Origin: Acholeplasmatales bacterium
GTDB lineage: Bacteria > Bacillota_I > Bacilli_A > Izemoplasmatales > Izemoplasmataceae
Direction of reading: 5' to 3'
Length of the DNA stretch: 47,770 nucleotides
Assembly: GCA_007694145.1 (NCBI GenBank)
Contig: RECF01000033.1
Span: 1 to 47,770 of the forward strand
In this document: in pieces, positions 7,926 through 16,473 of the stretch
How the letters are laid out: each line of letters opens with the position of its first letter
How positions within the stretch are numbered: position 1 is the stretch's first letter
Notes under the pieces: generated by a model
Database searches by the model: none
Seen by the model: only the letters and a program-made list of their open reading frames with translations
Told to the model about the DNA's origin: nothing
Program-made: the position numbers and the translations under genes

Positions 7926-8761
7926 ACGTCTACATCGTCGGTTTGGGCCTAATTGGCGCTTCCTATGCCGCAGGTCTTCGGGCAGCCGGTCACACCATCG
8001 ACGGCTTTGATATCAATGCCGACACACTGCAAAAGGCAAAGACAGCCAATCTGATTGATACCGGTCGCCTTGAAGGCATGCGCCATGCGGAAATACTCAT
8101 CCTTGCCCTGTACCCAAACGATATTCCCGCTTTCTTGCAGACACATCGCCATCTCATTCCTGAGACGGCTTTGATCACCGATGTAGCCGGTGTCAAGAAA
8201 CCGCTTGAAACCGCGCTACACAAGCAAGGCATCACCCGCGGACGTTATGTATCACACCACCCGATGGCCGGTAAAGCCAAACAAGGGTTTGACGCCCATG
8301 ATGGTACGCTTTTTAAAGGCGCCAACTGCATCTTAATTGCCCAAGACGGCGCAGAGTCATCCCAGCTTGATACACTCCAAACAGTCCTTGCGGACCTTGG
8401 ATTTGGTCGGTTCATCACTGTCGACGCCGCGCGCCATGACCGTTTGATCGCTTTCACAAGTCAACTGACCCATGCCTTAGCCGTCGCGCTCATGCATGCT
8501 GATTCAGACCCGCTGACCCCTCAGGCGACCGGTGATTCCTTCCGCGACCTGACCCGGATTGCCGAAATCAATGCGCCGATGTGGTGCGAACTCTTCTTGG
8601 CCAACCAACACGCCTTGACCGAAGAAATCGAACGGTTTCAGACGGTGCTTGACCGCTTGAAACAGCACATTCAAGATGAAGATGCCACCGCCTTGACTGC
8701 CATGTTTGAAACTTCGACGACCAAACGTCAATCCTTCAACCGTCTCACTAGGAAGGTGTGA
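7922..8761 (+). CDS. tyrA: Prephenate dehydrogenase
   Basis: Oxidative decarboxylation of prephenate to 4-hydroxyphenylpyruvate, the tyrosine branch. The 279-residue protein starts with the Rossmann loop GLGLIGAS (residues 7-14); Asp30 at the end of the second strand suggests NAD rather than NADP. The SHHPMAG block (111-117) carries the family's catalytic histidine. It lacks a C-terminal ACT domain, so direct amino acid feedback is less likely here than on aroF. Its ATG overlaps the aroF stop (ATGA), showing translational coupling. Arogenate dehydrogenase activity cannot be excluded from sequence. Confidence 0.93.
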   Translation: MNVYIVGLGLIGASYAAGLRAAGHTIDGFDINADTLQKAKTANLIDTGRLEGMRHAEILILALYPNDIPAFLQTHRHLIPETALITDVAGVKKPLETALHKQGITRGRYVSHHPMAGKAKQGFDAHDGTLFKGANCILIAQDGAESSQLDTLQTVLADLGFGRFITVDAARHDRLIAFTSQLTHALAVALMHADSDPLTPQATGDSFRDLTRIAEINAPMWCELFLANQHALTEEIERFQTVLDRLKQHIQDEDATALTAMFETSTTKRQSFNRLTRKV

Positions 8762-8766
8762 ACCCC

Positions 8767-10017
8767 ATGGATATCCGTGTCTATCCCGTGCCCCTCACAG
8801 GCGAACTGCGTGCCCCGTCGTCCAAATCCTTGTCGCACCGCTATCTAATTGGTGCGGCGCTTGCACCGGGCATCAGCCGCATTACCAATATCCTCGATGC
8901 CGAGGATCTCGATGCCACGCGCCTTGCGCTTCTCAGTCTTGGTATTCGCATCGATGGTGACACCGTAGCCGGTGGAACATGGGAAGCCACCACCGCACCT
9001 ATACATTGTGGGGCTTCAGGGTCGACCGTCCGCTTTTTGATGCCTGTGGCCATGCACCTCGATGCGGCGACGACATTCACCGGCACCGGGCGACTGCCCA
9101 AACGGCCACTCGATGTGTATGAATCCCTGTTTGTGCCGCGCGGCCAATATGTTCGCCATGGAATCGATCCCTTGCCGGCGACGGTCCTTGGACCGCTTGA
9201 ACCCGGACCGTTCAAAGTTTCTGGTTCGGTGAGTTCTCAATTTATCAGTGGGCTATTGTTTATCTTGCCGACCCTTGATGGCCCTTCATCAATCTTGATA
9301 GATGGTCCGCTTGAATCAGTGCCCTATGTCGATTTGACGCTTGCGGTGATGGCTGAGTTTGGTATCAAGGTCCATCGCACACAAAACGGCTTTGACATTC
9401 CAGGTTATCAAACGTACCGACCGCTTGAAACTGCCGTTGAAGGGGACTATTCCCAAGCCGCTTTCTGGCTCGTTGGTGGCGCAATCGGGGCCGGCATCAC
9501 CCTCAGTGGCTTGCGCAGAGACTCAGTCCAAGGTGACCGGGCGGTTGTGGCGATGTTGGAAACCATGGGGGCCGATATCACCGTGTCGGATCAACATCTT
9601 ACCATTCAAAACACACCCCTTCATGCCGTCTTTACCGATTTGCGCGATACGCCCGATCTTGGCCCTGTTTTGATGTTACTGTCAGGCACAGCCACTGGAA
9701 CAAGCACTTTCACCGGCTTGAAACGACTGCGCATCAAAGAGTCCGACCGACTCGGTGTTTTACAGGAACTCCTCACACGCACCGGCGTCCCCAATCGACT
9801 CGACGGCGATACGTTGAACATTGTCGGCCAGACCACACTTCAGGGCAACCAGCGGTTTCATACGTATGACGACCACCGGATTGCCATGGCTCTATGCGCG
9901 ATGGCCAACCGTTTTGACCAACCTTTCATCATCGAAGACATCGATGTCATCCGTAAATCCTATCCCCGTTTTCTTGACGACTATGCTATGCTCGGTGGTC
10001 GTTTCGATACCCTTTGA
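8767..10017 (+). CDS. aroA: 5-enolpyruvylshikimate-3-phosphate synthase
   Basis: Transfers the enolpyruvyl group of PEP to shikimate 3-phosphate. The 416-residue protein has the N-terminal APSSKSLSHRYLIGAALA block with the PEP/S3P-binding Lys and Arg, the HCGASGSTVRFLMPV segment (in place of the GNAGTAMRP of glyphosate-sensitive class I enzymes), the KESDRL motif and DDHRIAMALC near the end. Sensitivity to glyphosate cannot be called. I start at the ATG at 8767 because AGGAAGG (8750-8756) is ten bases upstream; a GTG at 8758 is in frame but too close to that site. It follows tyrA by five bases. Confidence 0.94.
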   Translation: MDIRVYPVPLTGELRAPSSKSLSHRYLIGAALAPGISRITNILDAEDLDATRLALLSLGIRIDGDTVAGGTWEATTAPIHCGASGSTVRFLMPVAMHLDAATTFTGTGRLPKRPLDVYESLFVPRGQYVRHGIDPLPATVLGPLEPGPFKVSGSVSSQFISGLLFILPTLDGPSSILIDGPLESVPYVDLTLAVMAEFGIKVHRTQNGFDIPGYQTYRPLETAVEGDYSQAAFWLVGGAIGAGITLSGLRRDSVQGDRAVVAMLETMGADITVSDQHLTIQNTPLHAVFTDLRDTPDLGPVLMLLSGTATGTSTFTGLKRLRIKESDRLGVLQELLTRTGVPNRLDGDTLNIVGQTTLQGNQRFHTYDDHRIAMALCAMANRFDQPFIIEDIDVIRKSYPRFLDDYAMLGGRFDTL

Positions 10018-10038
10018 ACCGAAAAGGAGTTGACTTTC

Positions 10039-11031
10039 ATGAATCAATTCGGCACCCTCTATCGTATCACCTTGTATGGTGAGTCCCACCAACCCGCGAT
10101 TGGCGTCGTTATCGACGGCGTCCCACCCGGCACACCGATTGATCCGGCGGCCATCGCTGCAGATCTTAAACGGCGCAATCCACCCCTTATTGGGACAACC
10201 CCCCGCAAAGAACCCGATGCCGTCATCTTGACATCCGGTATCCTCAATGGTGTCGCGACCGGTTCCCCCATCCATGCAATGATTGAAAACAAAAATGTCC
10301 GCTCACACGATTACGACCACTTGAAGGCACAACCACGGCCCGGTCATGCCGACTTCGTTGCCAAGATGAAATATGGTGGCCATCAGGATCCCCGCGGTGG
10401 CGGCCGCTTTTCGGGTCGTCTGACTGCCCCGCTCGTCGTGGCTGGTTCCATCGCGAAAATGTTTCTGCCTTATACCTTTTCCCACCGTCTGATCCAGGTT
10501 GGATCGTTAAAGGACATGGACCAACTCGATGCGTACCTGACAGACATCGCTGCAGCCGGTGATTCGGTTGGGGGCATCATTGAAGTGCGTATCGAAGGGG
10601 TGCCCGTTGGCATCGGTGAGCCGATGTTTCAAAAGCTCGATGCGGCGCTTTCGTCGATGATGTTTGCCATTCCCGCGGTGAAGGGTGTTGAAATTGGAAC
10701 CGGCTTCTCCGGTATCACCATGACGGGGAGCGATTTCAACGACCGATTCATCGCCGCAACCGGCCAAACGACCACCAACCATGCTGGTGGCATCACGGGT
10801 GGCTTGTCAAATGGCAACCCGATTGTCTTCAATGTCTTTGTCAAACCGACTTCAAGCATCGCAAAAGGTCAGGAAACGTACGCGTATGACACAGAATCCG
10901 TTCGCACGCTCGCTGTAAAAGGCCGCCATGATGTGTGTATCGCAAGACGGGCCGGCATCGTGCTTGAAAATGCTGCAGCCATCGTGTTCGCCGACCTCAC
11001 GTTGCATCACCGTGCCTCAAAACCGCTTTAA
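10039..11031 (+). CDS. aroC: Chorismate synthase (short, divergent clade)
   Basis: Makes chorismate from EPSP using reduced FMN. Both catalytic histidines can be seen, in YGESHQPAIG and in RPGHADF. The protein is 330 residues, shorter than the usual 350-390, and motifs are altered: GESHQ instead of GESHG, and GGGRFSGRLTAPLVVAG where most enzymes have GGGRSSARETAARVAAG. I recall this form from some clostridia, so it is probably a normal clade variant. The ATG at 10039 has AAGGAG nine bases upstream; a TTG at 10030 overlaps that site. It is the last gene of the operon and a terminator follows. Confidence 0.93.
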   Translation: MNQFGTLYRITLYGESHQPAIGVVIDGVPPGTPIDPAAIAADLKRRNPPLIGTTPRKEPDAVILTSGILNGVATGSPIHAMIENKNVRSHDYDHLKAQPRPGHADFVAKMKYGGHQDPRGGGRFSGRLTAPLVVAGSIAKMFLPYTFSHRLIQVGSLKDMDQLDAYLTDIAAAGDSVGGIIEVRIEGVPVGIGEPMFQKLDAALSSMMFAIPAVKGVEIGTGFSGITMTGSDFNDRFIAATGQTTTNHAGGITGGLSNGNPIVFNVFVKPTSSIAKGQETYAYDTESVRTLAVKGRHDVCIARRAGIVLENAAAIVFADLTLHHRASKPL

Positions 11032-11047
11032 TTCGCGCCCTTAATCG

Positions 11048-11086
11048 AACTGTTCACCATCTTCAAGATGGACGGGCAGTTTTTTT
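11048..11086 (+). terminator. Terminator of the aro operon
   Basis: Nested stem AACTG...CAGTT enclosing CCATCTTCAAGATGG, followed by a run of T from 11080. It ends the aroF-tyrA-aroA-aroC transcript. Confidence 0.8.
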
Positions 11087-11108
11087 CATAAACGCGCAAT
11101 CAGCATGC

Positions 11109-11139
11109 AAAAAAGTCCCTTGAACCACGCGGGACTTTT
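11109..11139. terminator. Second, bidirectional terminator hairpin
   Basis: Stem AAAAAAGTCCC/GGGACTTTT with A-rich and T-rich flanks, so it can work in both directions. It lies 22 bases after the aro operon terminator, and marks one edge of the structured segment that follows. Confidence 0.7.
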
Positions 11140-11292
11140 CAATGCGTTCGCGTCATAGCCTAATGAGAATGAAACGTCTCATTGACACGTCGAGTATAAA
11201 CGGAGGATGTTCTTTTCTTCGCTCTCCAGTGAAGAACCATGAAGCAACGTCCACGCTTCACAGTCGTAAAACCCACTATCTCTTCTTAAAGC
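11140..11292. other. Gene-free structured segment, possible small RNA
   Basis: No credible gene lies in the 358 bases between aroC and the RDD gene; the one long frame runs through a terminator. Between the terminators at 11109-11139 and 11293-11332 there are three successive hairpins: AATGAGA/TCTCATT (11162-11183), GTTCTT/AAGAAC (11209-11237) and TGAAGC/GCTTCA (11240-11260). I match it to no known RNA family. Either strand could be transcribed. Confidence 0.4.
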
Positions 11293-11332
11293 AAAAAAAG
11301 TCATGCAAAGATCCCTTTGCATTGACTTTTTT
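11293..11332. terminator. Bidirectional terminator after the nag operon
   Basis: Long stem AAAAAAGTCATGCAAAG/CTTTGCATTGACTTTTTT with one bulge. On the minus strand it ends nagA-nagB-RDD; on the plus strand it could end a transcript of the structured segment to its left. Confidence 0.8.
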
Positions 11333-11388
11333 GATTCATCGTGTTTGTCAACGGTCTCGATGGCAACGTGTTGGGTGTTTAGACGCTA

Positions 11389-11811
11389 TTAGTACAGGCG
11401 TGACTGGCGAAAAACCACTTTTGTCTTGAAGAGGAAATCATGGGGTGTCCGCCGGTCCATCCGCCGGCTGAACATGACAAAGGCGATCAAAGCATAGAGC
11501 CCTACAGTACTGAAAATAAGGCCCCACTTGACACATTCGCGAAGATGCGCACGTTGCAAGGAAATCGGGCGGTTAGATACATCGACAATATGCGTCCCCG
11601 CCATCCGCTTGCCAAGACTCGATGCCGGCCAACGCCACATGGGCAGTAGCGTAACCAAATAAAACAGCCCAAAGACAAACAAGCTCGACGTCCACCACGA
11701 CCAATCCATGAATACAACAGTTAAAATCCCGGAAAAAATCGCCACGATTTCAAAAGCAAATCCTTCAATACGTTCATTGAACTGCGCGGGCAAGTGTTTA
11801 TATTCTGGCAT
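11389..11811 (-). CDS. RDD-family membrane protein
   Basis: A 140-residue protein with three predicted membrane spans. RDD hallmarks are present: the Arg in the first helix region (FNERIEGFAFE), the SLGKRMAGTHIVD loop after helix two, and RRTPHDFLFKTKVV at the end, which carries the Arg-x-x-x-Asp pattern. RDD proteins have no single agreed function; some have been linked to Na+/H+ exchange. GAGGTGAT lies four bases before the ATG. It is the third gene of the nag operon, 18 bases after nagB, without an obvious role in sugar use. Confidence 0.85.
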   Translation of the reverse strand: MPEYKHLPAQFNERIEGFAFEIVAIFSGILTVVFMDWSWWTSSLFVFGLFYLVTLLPMWRWPASSLGKRMAGTHIVDVSNRPISLQRAHLRECVKWGLIFSTVGLYALIAFVMFSRRMDRRTPHDFLFKTKVVFRQSRLY

Positions 11812-11829
11812 GTCATCACCTCGCTTTTG

Positions 11830-12564
11830 TCACAGGGTATGCCTAGAAACATGTTGACTCAATACCGCATCGATCACCAAAGTAACCTCCCCGTGACGGT
11901 GCAACGCCGAAGCCGGCAATGCCTCTGTCACTTTACCGCTCATGAGACGCATGATGGCTTCACGTTTCGCTTCACCCGAGGCCATCAAAATAATCGCCTT
12001 CGCCTTAAGAATGGTCTGAATACCCATGGTGATGGCTTGCGTCGGAACCGCGGCCAAGTCTTTAAAATAACGCGCATTGTCCGCGACAGTCGCTTGATCG
12101 AGTGTGACAACATGTGTGGCGGTATCAAATGCGGTTCCGGGTTCATTGAAGCCGATGTGGCCGTTACGGCCGATACCGAGCAACTGTATGTCGATGGGAT
12201 ACTGTTTGAGTGCTGATTCATAGGCATGGCTACTTGCTTCAAAATCACCGCTGCCATCGGGGAGGTGGCAACGGGTCAAATCCAGGTCGACATGTTTGAA
12301 CAATTTTTCGTTCATGTACGCATGATACGATTGCGCATGCGCCTTGTCAAGACCGATATACTCATCCAAGTTGAACGTCCGCACACGGGCGAACGTGACA
12401 CGGCCGTCCTGGTAAGCCTTCACGAGTCTTTCATAGACACCTTCGGGTGTCGAACCCGTTGCCAAGCCGAGCACGGTGTCAGGCTTTTGCTGGATTTGTG
12501 CGATCAATTGCTCGGCCACATACTCAGACATAGCGTCATAATCTTTCTTAGCAATGATTTTCAT
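11830..12564 (-). CDS. nagB: Glucosamine-6-phosphate deaminase
   Basis: Converts glucosamine 6-phosphate to fructose 6-phosphate and ammonia, feeding amino sugars into glycolysis. The 244-residue protein is the short monomer-type length seen in Bacillus rather than the 266-residue allosteric E. coli form. Motifs are LATGSTPEGVY (phosphate loop), FNLDEYIGL with the catalytic Asp, and LGIGRNGHIGFNEPG. Its ATG overlaps the nagA stop by four bases, so the two steps are translationally coupled. Confidence 0.95.
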   Translation of the reverse strand: MKIIAKKDYDAMSEYVAEQLIAQIQQKPDTVLGLATGSTPEGVYERLVKAYQDGRVTFARVRTFNLDEYIGLDKAHAQSYHAYMNEKLFKHVDLDLTRCHLPDGSGDFEASSHAYESALKQYPIDIQLLGIGRNGHIGFNEPGTAFDTATHVVTLDQATVADNARYFKDLAAVPTQAITMGIQTILKAKAIILMASGEAKREAIMRLMSGKVTEALPASALHRHGEVTLVIDAVLSQHVSRHTL

Positions 12565-13700
12565 GATGTGTGCCCCTTCTTGTAGACAATCCGGCCATCG
12601 ATTATCGTCATGTAAACCTGAAACAGCGGGTCAAGAATGGCCAAGTCCGCTTTGAGACCTACGGCAAGCCGGCCCCGTTCATCCGCTAAACCCAACAGCT
12701 CAGCCGCGCGTCCCGACAACGCCTGCGACAAAGCCGGCAAATCCATCCCGGTCGTCTCATGCATGTTGCGTGCTGCGTCGCAAAGCCGCAGGACACTGCC
12801 AGCGAGGGTACCGGTCGTGGTTTTGACCGTATCACCGGCATAGACAATGGTTTGTCCACCCAACTGATACGTTCCTTCGGGGCCATACTTAGCCGCCACA
12901 CTGTCTGTGACTAGTTGCATCCGCCCTGGCTTCAGTTTTGCGGCTAAGCTGAGTGCCGGCACGGACACATGATGCAAATCGGCAATCAGTTCGATGTCCA
13001 TGTCGTCATAAAGCAGCGCTGACCCGACGACACCGATATCACGGTGATGCAGTCCCCGCATGGCATTGTAACAGTGTGTAACACGGCGGATACCGCGGGC
13101 GCGTGCGGCGACGACTTGATCGTGGGTAGCGTCGGAGTGGCCGATCGACACGATGATACCTTGTTGGACAAGTGTGTCCAAAAATGTCGCTGATTGGACT
13201 TCCGGCGCAAGGGTCACCAAACGAATCTTGCCTTTGGCCAACGCCTGAAATCGTTTGAATGTCGACACGTCACCCGGTACGATGTGGGCTGCGTTTTGTG
13301 CCCCCGGATACCGTGTACTCAAAAAAGGCCCTTCAAGATGGATGCCAAGCATGCTCGCGCAAGAGGGGGCTTGTTTGTAGCGCCCCAAAGCATCTAAGGC
13401 GCGCTCAATAACAGGCACGGTTTGTGTCATCGTCGTCGCAAGTACGGCTGTCGTACCCTCGCGCAACACCGCATGCAATACCGTCCCGATGGCCTCGTCG
13501 TCACCATCCATGAAATCCGCCCCATCCGCACCGTGGATGTGCATGTCGATAAATCCAGGAAAAACGCGCCGTCCTTCCAAGGAAACAGCGTCGTCAATCG
13601 GTCCCTCACCTATGGCTGCAATCTTCCCATGTTCGATGATGAGATGTCCGTTTTCAATGACCTGGTCTTCTAAAACCAGTGTCGCATGATCAAACCGCAT
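12561..13700 (-). CDS. nagA: N-acetylglucosamine-6-phosphate deacetylase
   Basis: Removes acetate from GlcNAc 6-phosphate, giving the nagB substrate. The 379-residue amidohydrolase has the metal-site FIDMHIHGADG motif, HLEGPFLS with its metal-binding Glu, GHSDATHDQ, HCYNAMRGLHHRD and the catalytic Asp in LVTDSVAAKYG. An AAGGAG motif is seven bases before the ATG. It is the first gene of nagA-nagB-RDD, with a promoter at 13770-13798. No PTS transporter or GntR regulator is adjacent, so uptake of the sugar, or recycling of wall peptidoglycan, is encoded elsewhere. Confidence 0.95.
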   Translation of the reverse strand: MRFDHATLVLEDQVIENGHLIIEHGKIAAIGEGPIDDAVSLEGRRVFPGFIDMHIHGADGADFMDGDDEAIGTVLHAVLREGTTAVLATTMTQTVPVIERALDALGRYKQAPSCASMLGIHLEGPFLSTRYPGAQNAAHIVPGDVSTFKRFQALAKGKIRLVTLAPEVQSATFLDTLVQQGIIVSIGHSDATHDQVVAARARGIRRVTHCYNAMRGLHHRDIGVVGSALLYDDMDIELIADLHHVSVPALSLAAKLKPGRMQLVTDSVAAKYGPEGTYQLGGQTIVYAGDTVKTTTGTLAGSVLRLCDAARNMHETTGMDLPALSQALSGRAAELLGLADERGRLAVGLKADLAILDPLFQVYMTIIDGRIVYKKGHTS

Positions 13701-13769
13701 GGTTTCACTCCTTCACCCCGGCCCTGTCTGCTTGCATACAGAATGAAAGACCGGATATGGTTCTTTAAC

Positions 13770-13798
13770 ATTATAGCCCAGTGGCGCACGGATGTAAA
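13770..13798 (-). promoter_or_regulatory. Promoter of the nag operon
   Basis: TTTACA (13793-13798), 17 bases, TATAAT (13770-13775) on the minus strand. Downstream, 13747-13765 reads as an imperfect inverted repeat (AAGAACC...GGTCTT) that could be an operator, but the match is weak. Confidence 0.7.
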
Positions 13799-13813
13799 CG
13801 CCCGACACGCAAA

Positions 13814-14446
13814 TCAGCGGATTGGCATGACACTGTCTGAACCCTCACGGAAGGCCCAAAGATAATGGGCCACAACCGATCGATAGGGTCGCCACCTTGC
13901 ACTCCGCGCCACCATGTCCGCTTCAGACATGGCTGGTTGCTTCAGCACAAGGCGCAAAGCGTGGCGTAACCCCAAATCACCCGTTGTGAAAACATCTTCA
14001 TCGAGCAGGTAAAACATCCTAAACATCGACACGGTCCAGACCCCCAGACCCCGGATGCTCAAGAGTTCCCGTTCAATACGTTCGTGCGATGTGTTCTCCA
14101 TCTGGACAAACCACGGTGCATAGCACGCCGTGGCCACCGCTTGTAGACATGTGATCTTTGCCGTAGAAATTCCGAGTGCCCGCAATGATGCCTGCGTGGC
14201 CTGCCTGAACGTCTCTGGGGTATCGAATCCTTCACCTAGCAATCGCGCATACAGTGTCTTGGCTGCCTTGAGTGAAATCTGTTGGTTGAGCACGAAGAAA
14301 ACCAAACAAAGAAACGGGTCGTCAAATCCGACAACCCGTAAGTCTCCAACGGTTTCAAACAATGGTGCGAGCGCTTTATCCTGCGTCTTGAGCGCGGTCA
14401 CAACAGGTCCCTTCAAATCATAGTCTCGCGCATGAACCCGCCTCAT
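13814..14446 (-). CDS. DNA-3-methyladenine glycosylase, AlkA-like (HhH-GPD)
   Basis: Base-excision repair enzyme expected to remove alkylated bases such as 3-methyladenine. The 210-residue protein is a compact HhH-GPD domain: the LNQQISLKAA block (residues 53-62), the helix-hairpin-helix IRGLGVWTVSMF (131-142) and the catalytic Asp157 in TTGDLGLRHAL. It lacks the N-terminal TBP-like domain of E. coli AlkA, as many short bacterial homologues do. I start at the ATG at 14446, whose ATGA overlaps the stop of the preceding gene; the open frame further upstream is the shadow of that gene. It is the last gene of an operon with a diguanylate cyclase. Confidence 0.88.
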   Translation of the reverse strand: MRRVHARDYDLKGPVVTALKTQDKALAPLFETVGDLRVVGFDDPFLCLVFFVLNQQISLKAAKTLYARLLGEGFDTPETFRQATQASLRALGISTAKITCLQAVATACYAPWFVQMENTSHERIERELLSIRGLGVWTVSMFRMFYLLDEDVFTTGDLGLRHALRLVLKQPAMSEADMVARSARWRPYRSVVAHYLWAFREGSDSVMPIR

Positions 14447-14793
14447 GCCGTAGGATTTGCTTGCGGTTGTGCCACCCGCCACAGGACGGTTTCTAAGATG
14501 ATGCCGTATACCGCGCCAACAAGAAAGCCGATCACATCGGCAAACCCTGTAGATATGTAAAACGCAAGCGATACCGCCAAGCCGACAACCGCCCCGCGAA
14601 CAAGCCGCCGCCTCACGTCTTTGCATGTCGGCAACAAGCCGATCAACACGCCCATGATGACCCGGTTGTACCAAAAACCAATGAGATAATGTACCGGATG
14701 TTCGCCGCCACCACGGACGCGCGCACCGATAATACAAATAACGCCCAACACCATACCGACCAACAAGCCGGCTAGAACACGTTTCTTATTCAT
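14443..14793 (-). CDS. Small membrane protein of unknown function
   Basis: A 116-residue protein with about four hydrophobic segments (near residues 5-24, 38-54, 65-85 and 85-105). It is rich in Gly and Val, and has alternating G-x-x-x-G spacing that suggests tight helix packing. I do not recognise the family. The start is the ATG at 14793, with GGAAGGAG nine bases upstream. It overlaps the diguanylate cyclase stop by eight bases and the glycosylase start by four, so the three are made together. Confidence 0.75.
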   Translation of the reverse strand: MNKKRVLAGLLVGMVLGVICIIGARVRGGGEHPVHYLIGFWYNRVIMGVLIGLLPTCKDVRRRLVRGAVVGLAVSLAFYISTGFADVIGFLVGAVYGIILETVLWRVAQPQANPTA

Positions 14794-15943
14794 GATTTGA
14801 TGCTCCTTCCATAGTCTCAAGATGCACCTTGGCCTGCTTCGTTGCATACATTTTTCGGTCGATTTCATGTAAAAAGCTCTCAAACGATTGACGATTGGGC
14901 TCAAACCGCCCCACACCCCAACTGAATGATGCCAAGTGTGCCATCGGTGTATCGGCCAACTGATTCACCAGCGTCGCTTCAACCGTGTCAAGACGCTGTT
15001 TCACATCCCCTGTGTCTTCGGTGTGCACCAACCACACGAACTCATCGCCACCAAATCGGGCACACACATCAAAGGGGCCAGATGTCGCTAAGATGTTCTG
15101 CACCACCGCCTTCAGCATCAAATCACCGGCCGCATGTCCATGATTGTCATTGATCCGCTTGAGGCGGTCGACATCAATATAAGCAATCGATAACGCCTTG
15201 ACGCGGCGCTGTTCAATCAAGTCATCGAGGTAGTTCATAAACGTCTCACGACGCCATGCGCCTGTCAAGTAATCGGTCCTGATGAGCCGCTGTTCAAGAA
15301 AGACATAGGCAAACAACAACGTAAACGCGGCGCTTGACCACATGGTCAGTAGCCCGTAAAAGAGCCCCTGAAGTAGACCCCCAAAAATAGGCAACATGCA
15401 AAACACGACAAACGGCATCCGTTCTTGCGGAATCATCGTCCGCCGATATCTCAAAACATGCACAAGCGCGACGAAGAGAAAGCCATAGACAATCACCACA
15501 GACACCAAAAAAGCTGGTCCGCGCTGGTAGACATTAGCCGCACTCACCGTAAACATCCAACCAAAAAATGGGGTCATCAACGTCACGAAGACAACCAATC
15601 CCGCAAATATTTCTGGCATATAGTGCCGCTTTTTATTGTGCATACTTTCAGATTGAAGCATCCCTGTCACAAAACGATACCACAAATACGTCAAAATCGG
15701 TGCCATCGCAAACAACAAGACATGCAAGACAATCGAAAGGGGAACAAACCAGTCAACCGGTTGATTGTTGATCAAAACCGTCAGTGCCTCCACAAGCAAC
15801 AACGGAATAATAATCGCCGACATGCGCAAAAAGAGGCGGCTCATATTGTCACGTCGATCGAGTCGGTTGTACGCAAACAACCAAAAAATCGACAACACGA
15901 CGAAGGCTAAAACATTCGGTGTGATCCGGTAAATGCTCTCCAA
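14786..15943 (-). CDS. Membrane-bound diguanylate cyclase (GGDEF)
   Basis: Makes cyclic di-GMP from two GTP. The N-terminal part has about seven membrane helices up to residue 215, then a GGDEF domain with LTGAWRRETFM, the metal Asp in YIDVDRLKRIND and an intact GGDEF signature. The inhibitory RxxD site expected five residues before it reads G-P-F-D, so product inhibition through that site is probably lost. I start at the TTG at 15943, with GAGGT seven bases upstream, giving 385 residues. The longer frame's ATG at 15994 overlaps the promoter -10 and cannot be in the transcript. The signal sensed by the membrane part is unknown. Confidence 0.85.
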   Translation of the reverse strand: MESIYRITPNVLAFVVLSIFWLFAYNRLDRRDNMSRLFLRMSAIIIPLLLVEALTVLINNQPVDWFVPLSIVLHVLLFAMAPILTYLWYRFVTGMLQSESMHNKKRHYMPEIFAGLVVFVTLMTPFFGWMFTVSAANVYQRGPAFLVSVVIVYGFLFVALVHVLRYRRTMIPQERMPFVVFCMLPIFGGLLQGLFYGLLTMWSSAAFTLLFAYVFLEQRLIRTDYLTGAWRRETFMNYLDDLIEQRRVKALSIAYIDVDRLKRINDNHGHAAGDLMLKAVVQNILATSGPFDVCARFGGDEFVWLVHTEDTGDVKQRLDTVEATLVNQLADTPMAHLASFSWGVGRFEPNRQSFESFLHEIDRKMYATKQAKVHLETMEGASNHE

Positions 15944-15989
15944 GCCATCCACCTCGCTTTCCGTTACGTGTGATGCCCTATTTATCTTC

Positions 15990-16018
15990 ATCATATGCGA
16001 ACCGTTTCATGGTGTCAA
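15990..16018 (-). promoter_or_regulatory. Promoter of the diguanylate cyclase operon
   Basis: TTGACA (16013-16018), 17 bases, TATGAT (15990-15995) on the minus strand. Transcription begins after the ATG at 15994, which rules that codon out as a start and supports the TTG at 15943. Confidence 0.85.
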
Positions 16019-16047
16019 CAACCACGACTTCACAAGACAAAAAAACT

Positions 16048-16473
16048 TTATGCACCTTTGCCAAGACGCTTCAACAAAACTCTAAGCGTAGCTTCATCGG
16101 TCGCATCGAGCACATCGAGTCGCTTCCGTAACCGCTCATGATGCGCCGGATAAATCGCCGCCATAAAAGCCTCGCCACTTGATGTGAGTTTTACGATTTT
16201 TCCTCGACCGTCATCAGGATTTTTCTCACGCACGATGAAACCGCGCTCACCTAGTTTCTCAAGCGTGTAACTCATACTCGAATCGGCGACGAGCACCCGC
16301 TCGGTAATCGTTTTGACATCGAGGGGCCCTTTGTGATAAAGCGCTTCAAGCACCCCAAAGGCGGTCACGCTGATGCCGTGTTGACGAACATCGTCCCGCA
16401 TGACATCAAGCATTGCCTTGTGCGCCCGAAAAAGGATGGTCAGCGTTTTGAGGTCGTGTCGCATCCGAACCAC
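16048..16473 (-). CDS. MarR-family transcriptional regulator (MhqR-like)
   Basis: A 141-residue winged-helix regulator. The DNA-binding part is visible: LEALYHKGPLDVKTITERVLVADSSMSYTLEKL (recognition region about 42-74) then the wing REKNPDDGRGK and KLTSSGEAF, a standard MarR pattern. It overlaps the end of the ring-cleaving dioxygenase gene by 34 bases and is co-transcribed with it. In Bacillus, MhqR represses a dioxygenase of the same type and responds to quinones, so autorepression through the palindrome at 17482-17493 is the natural model. This is inference by analogy. Confidence 0.88.
   Translation of the reverse strand: MVRMRHDLKTLTILFRAHKAMLDVMRDDVRQHGISVTAFGVLEALYHKGPLDVKTITERVLVADSSMSYTLEKLGERGFIVREKNPDDGRGKIVKLTSSGEAFMAAIYPAHHERLRKRLDVLDATDEATLRVLLKRLGKGA

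Noticed and set aside
11142-11429. 95-residue frame between aroC and the RDD gene
   Set aside because: It reads through three hairpins and a strong terminator and has no ribosome binding site or familiar motif.
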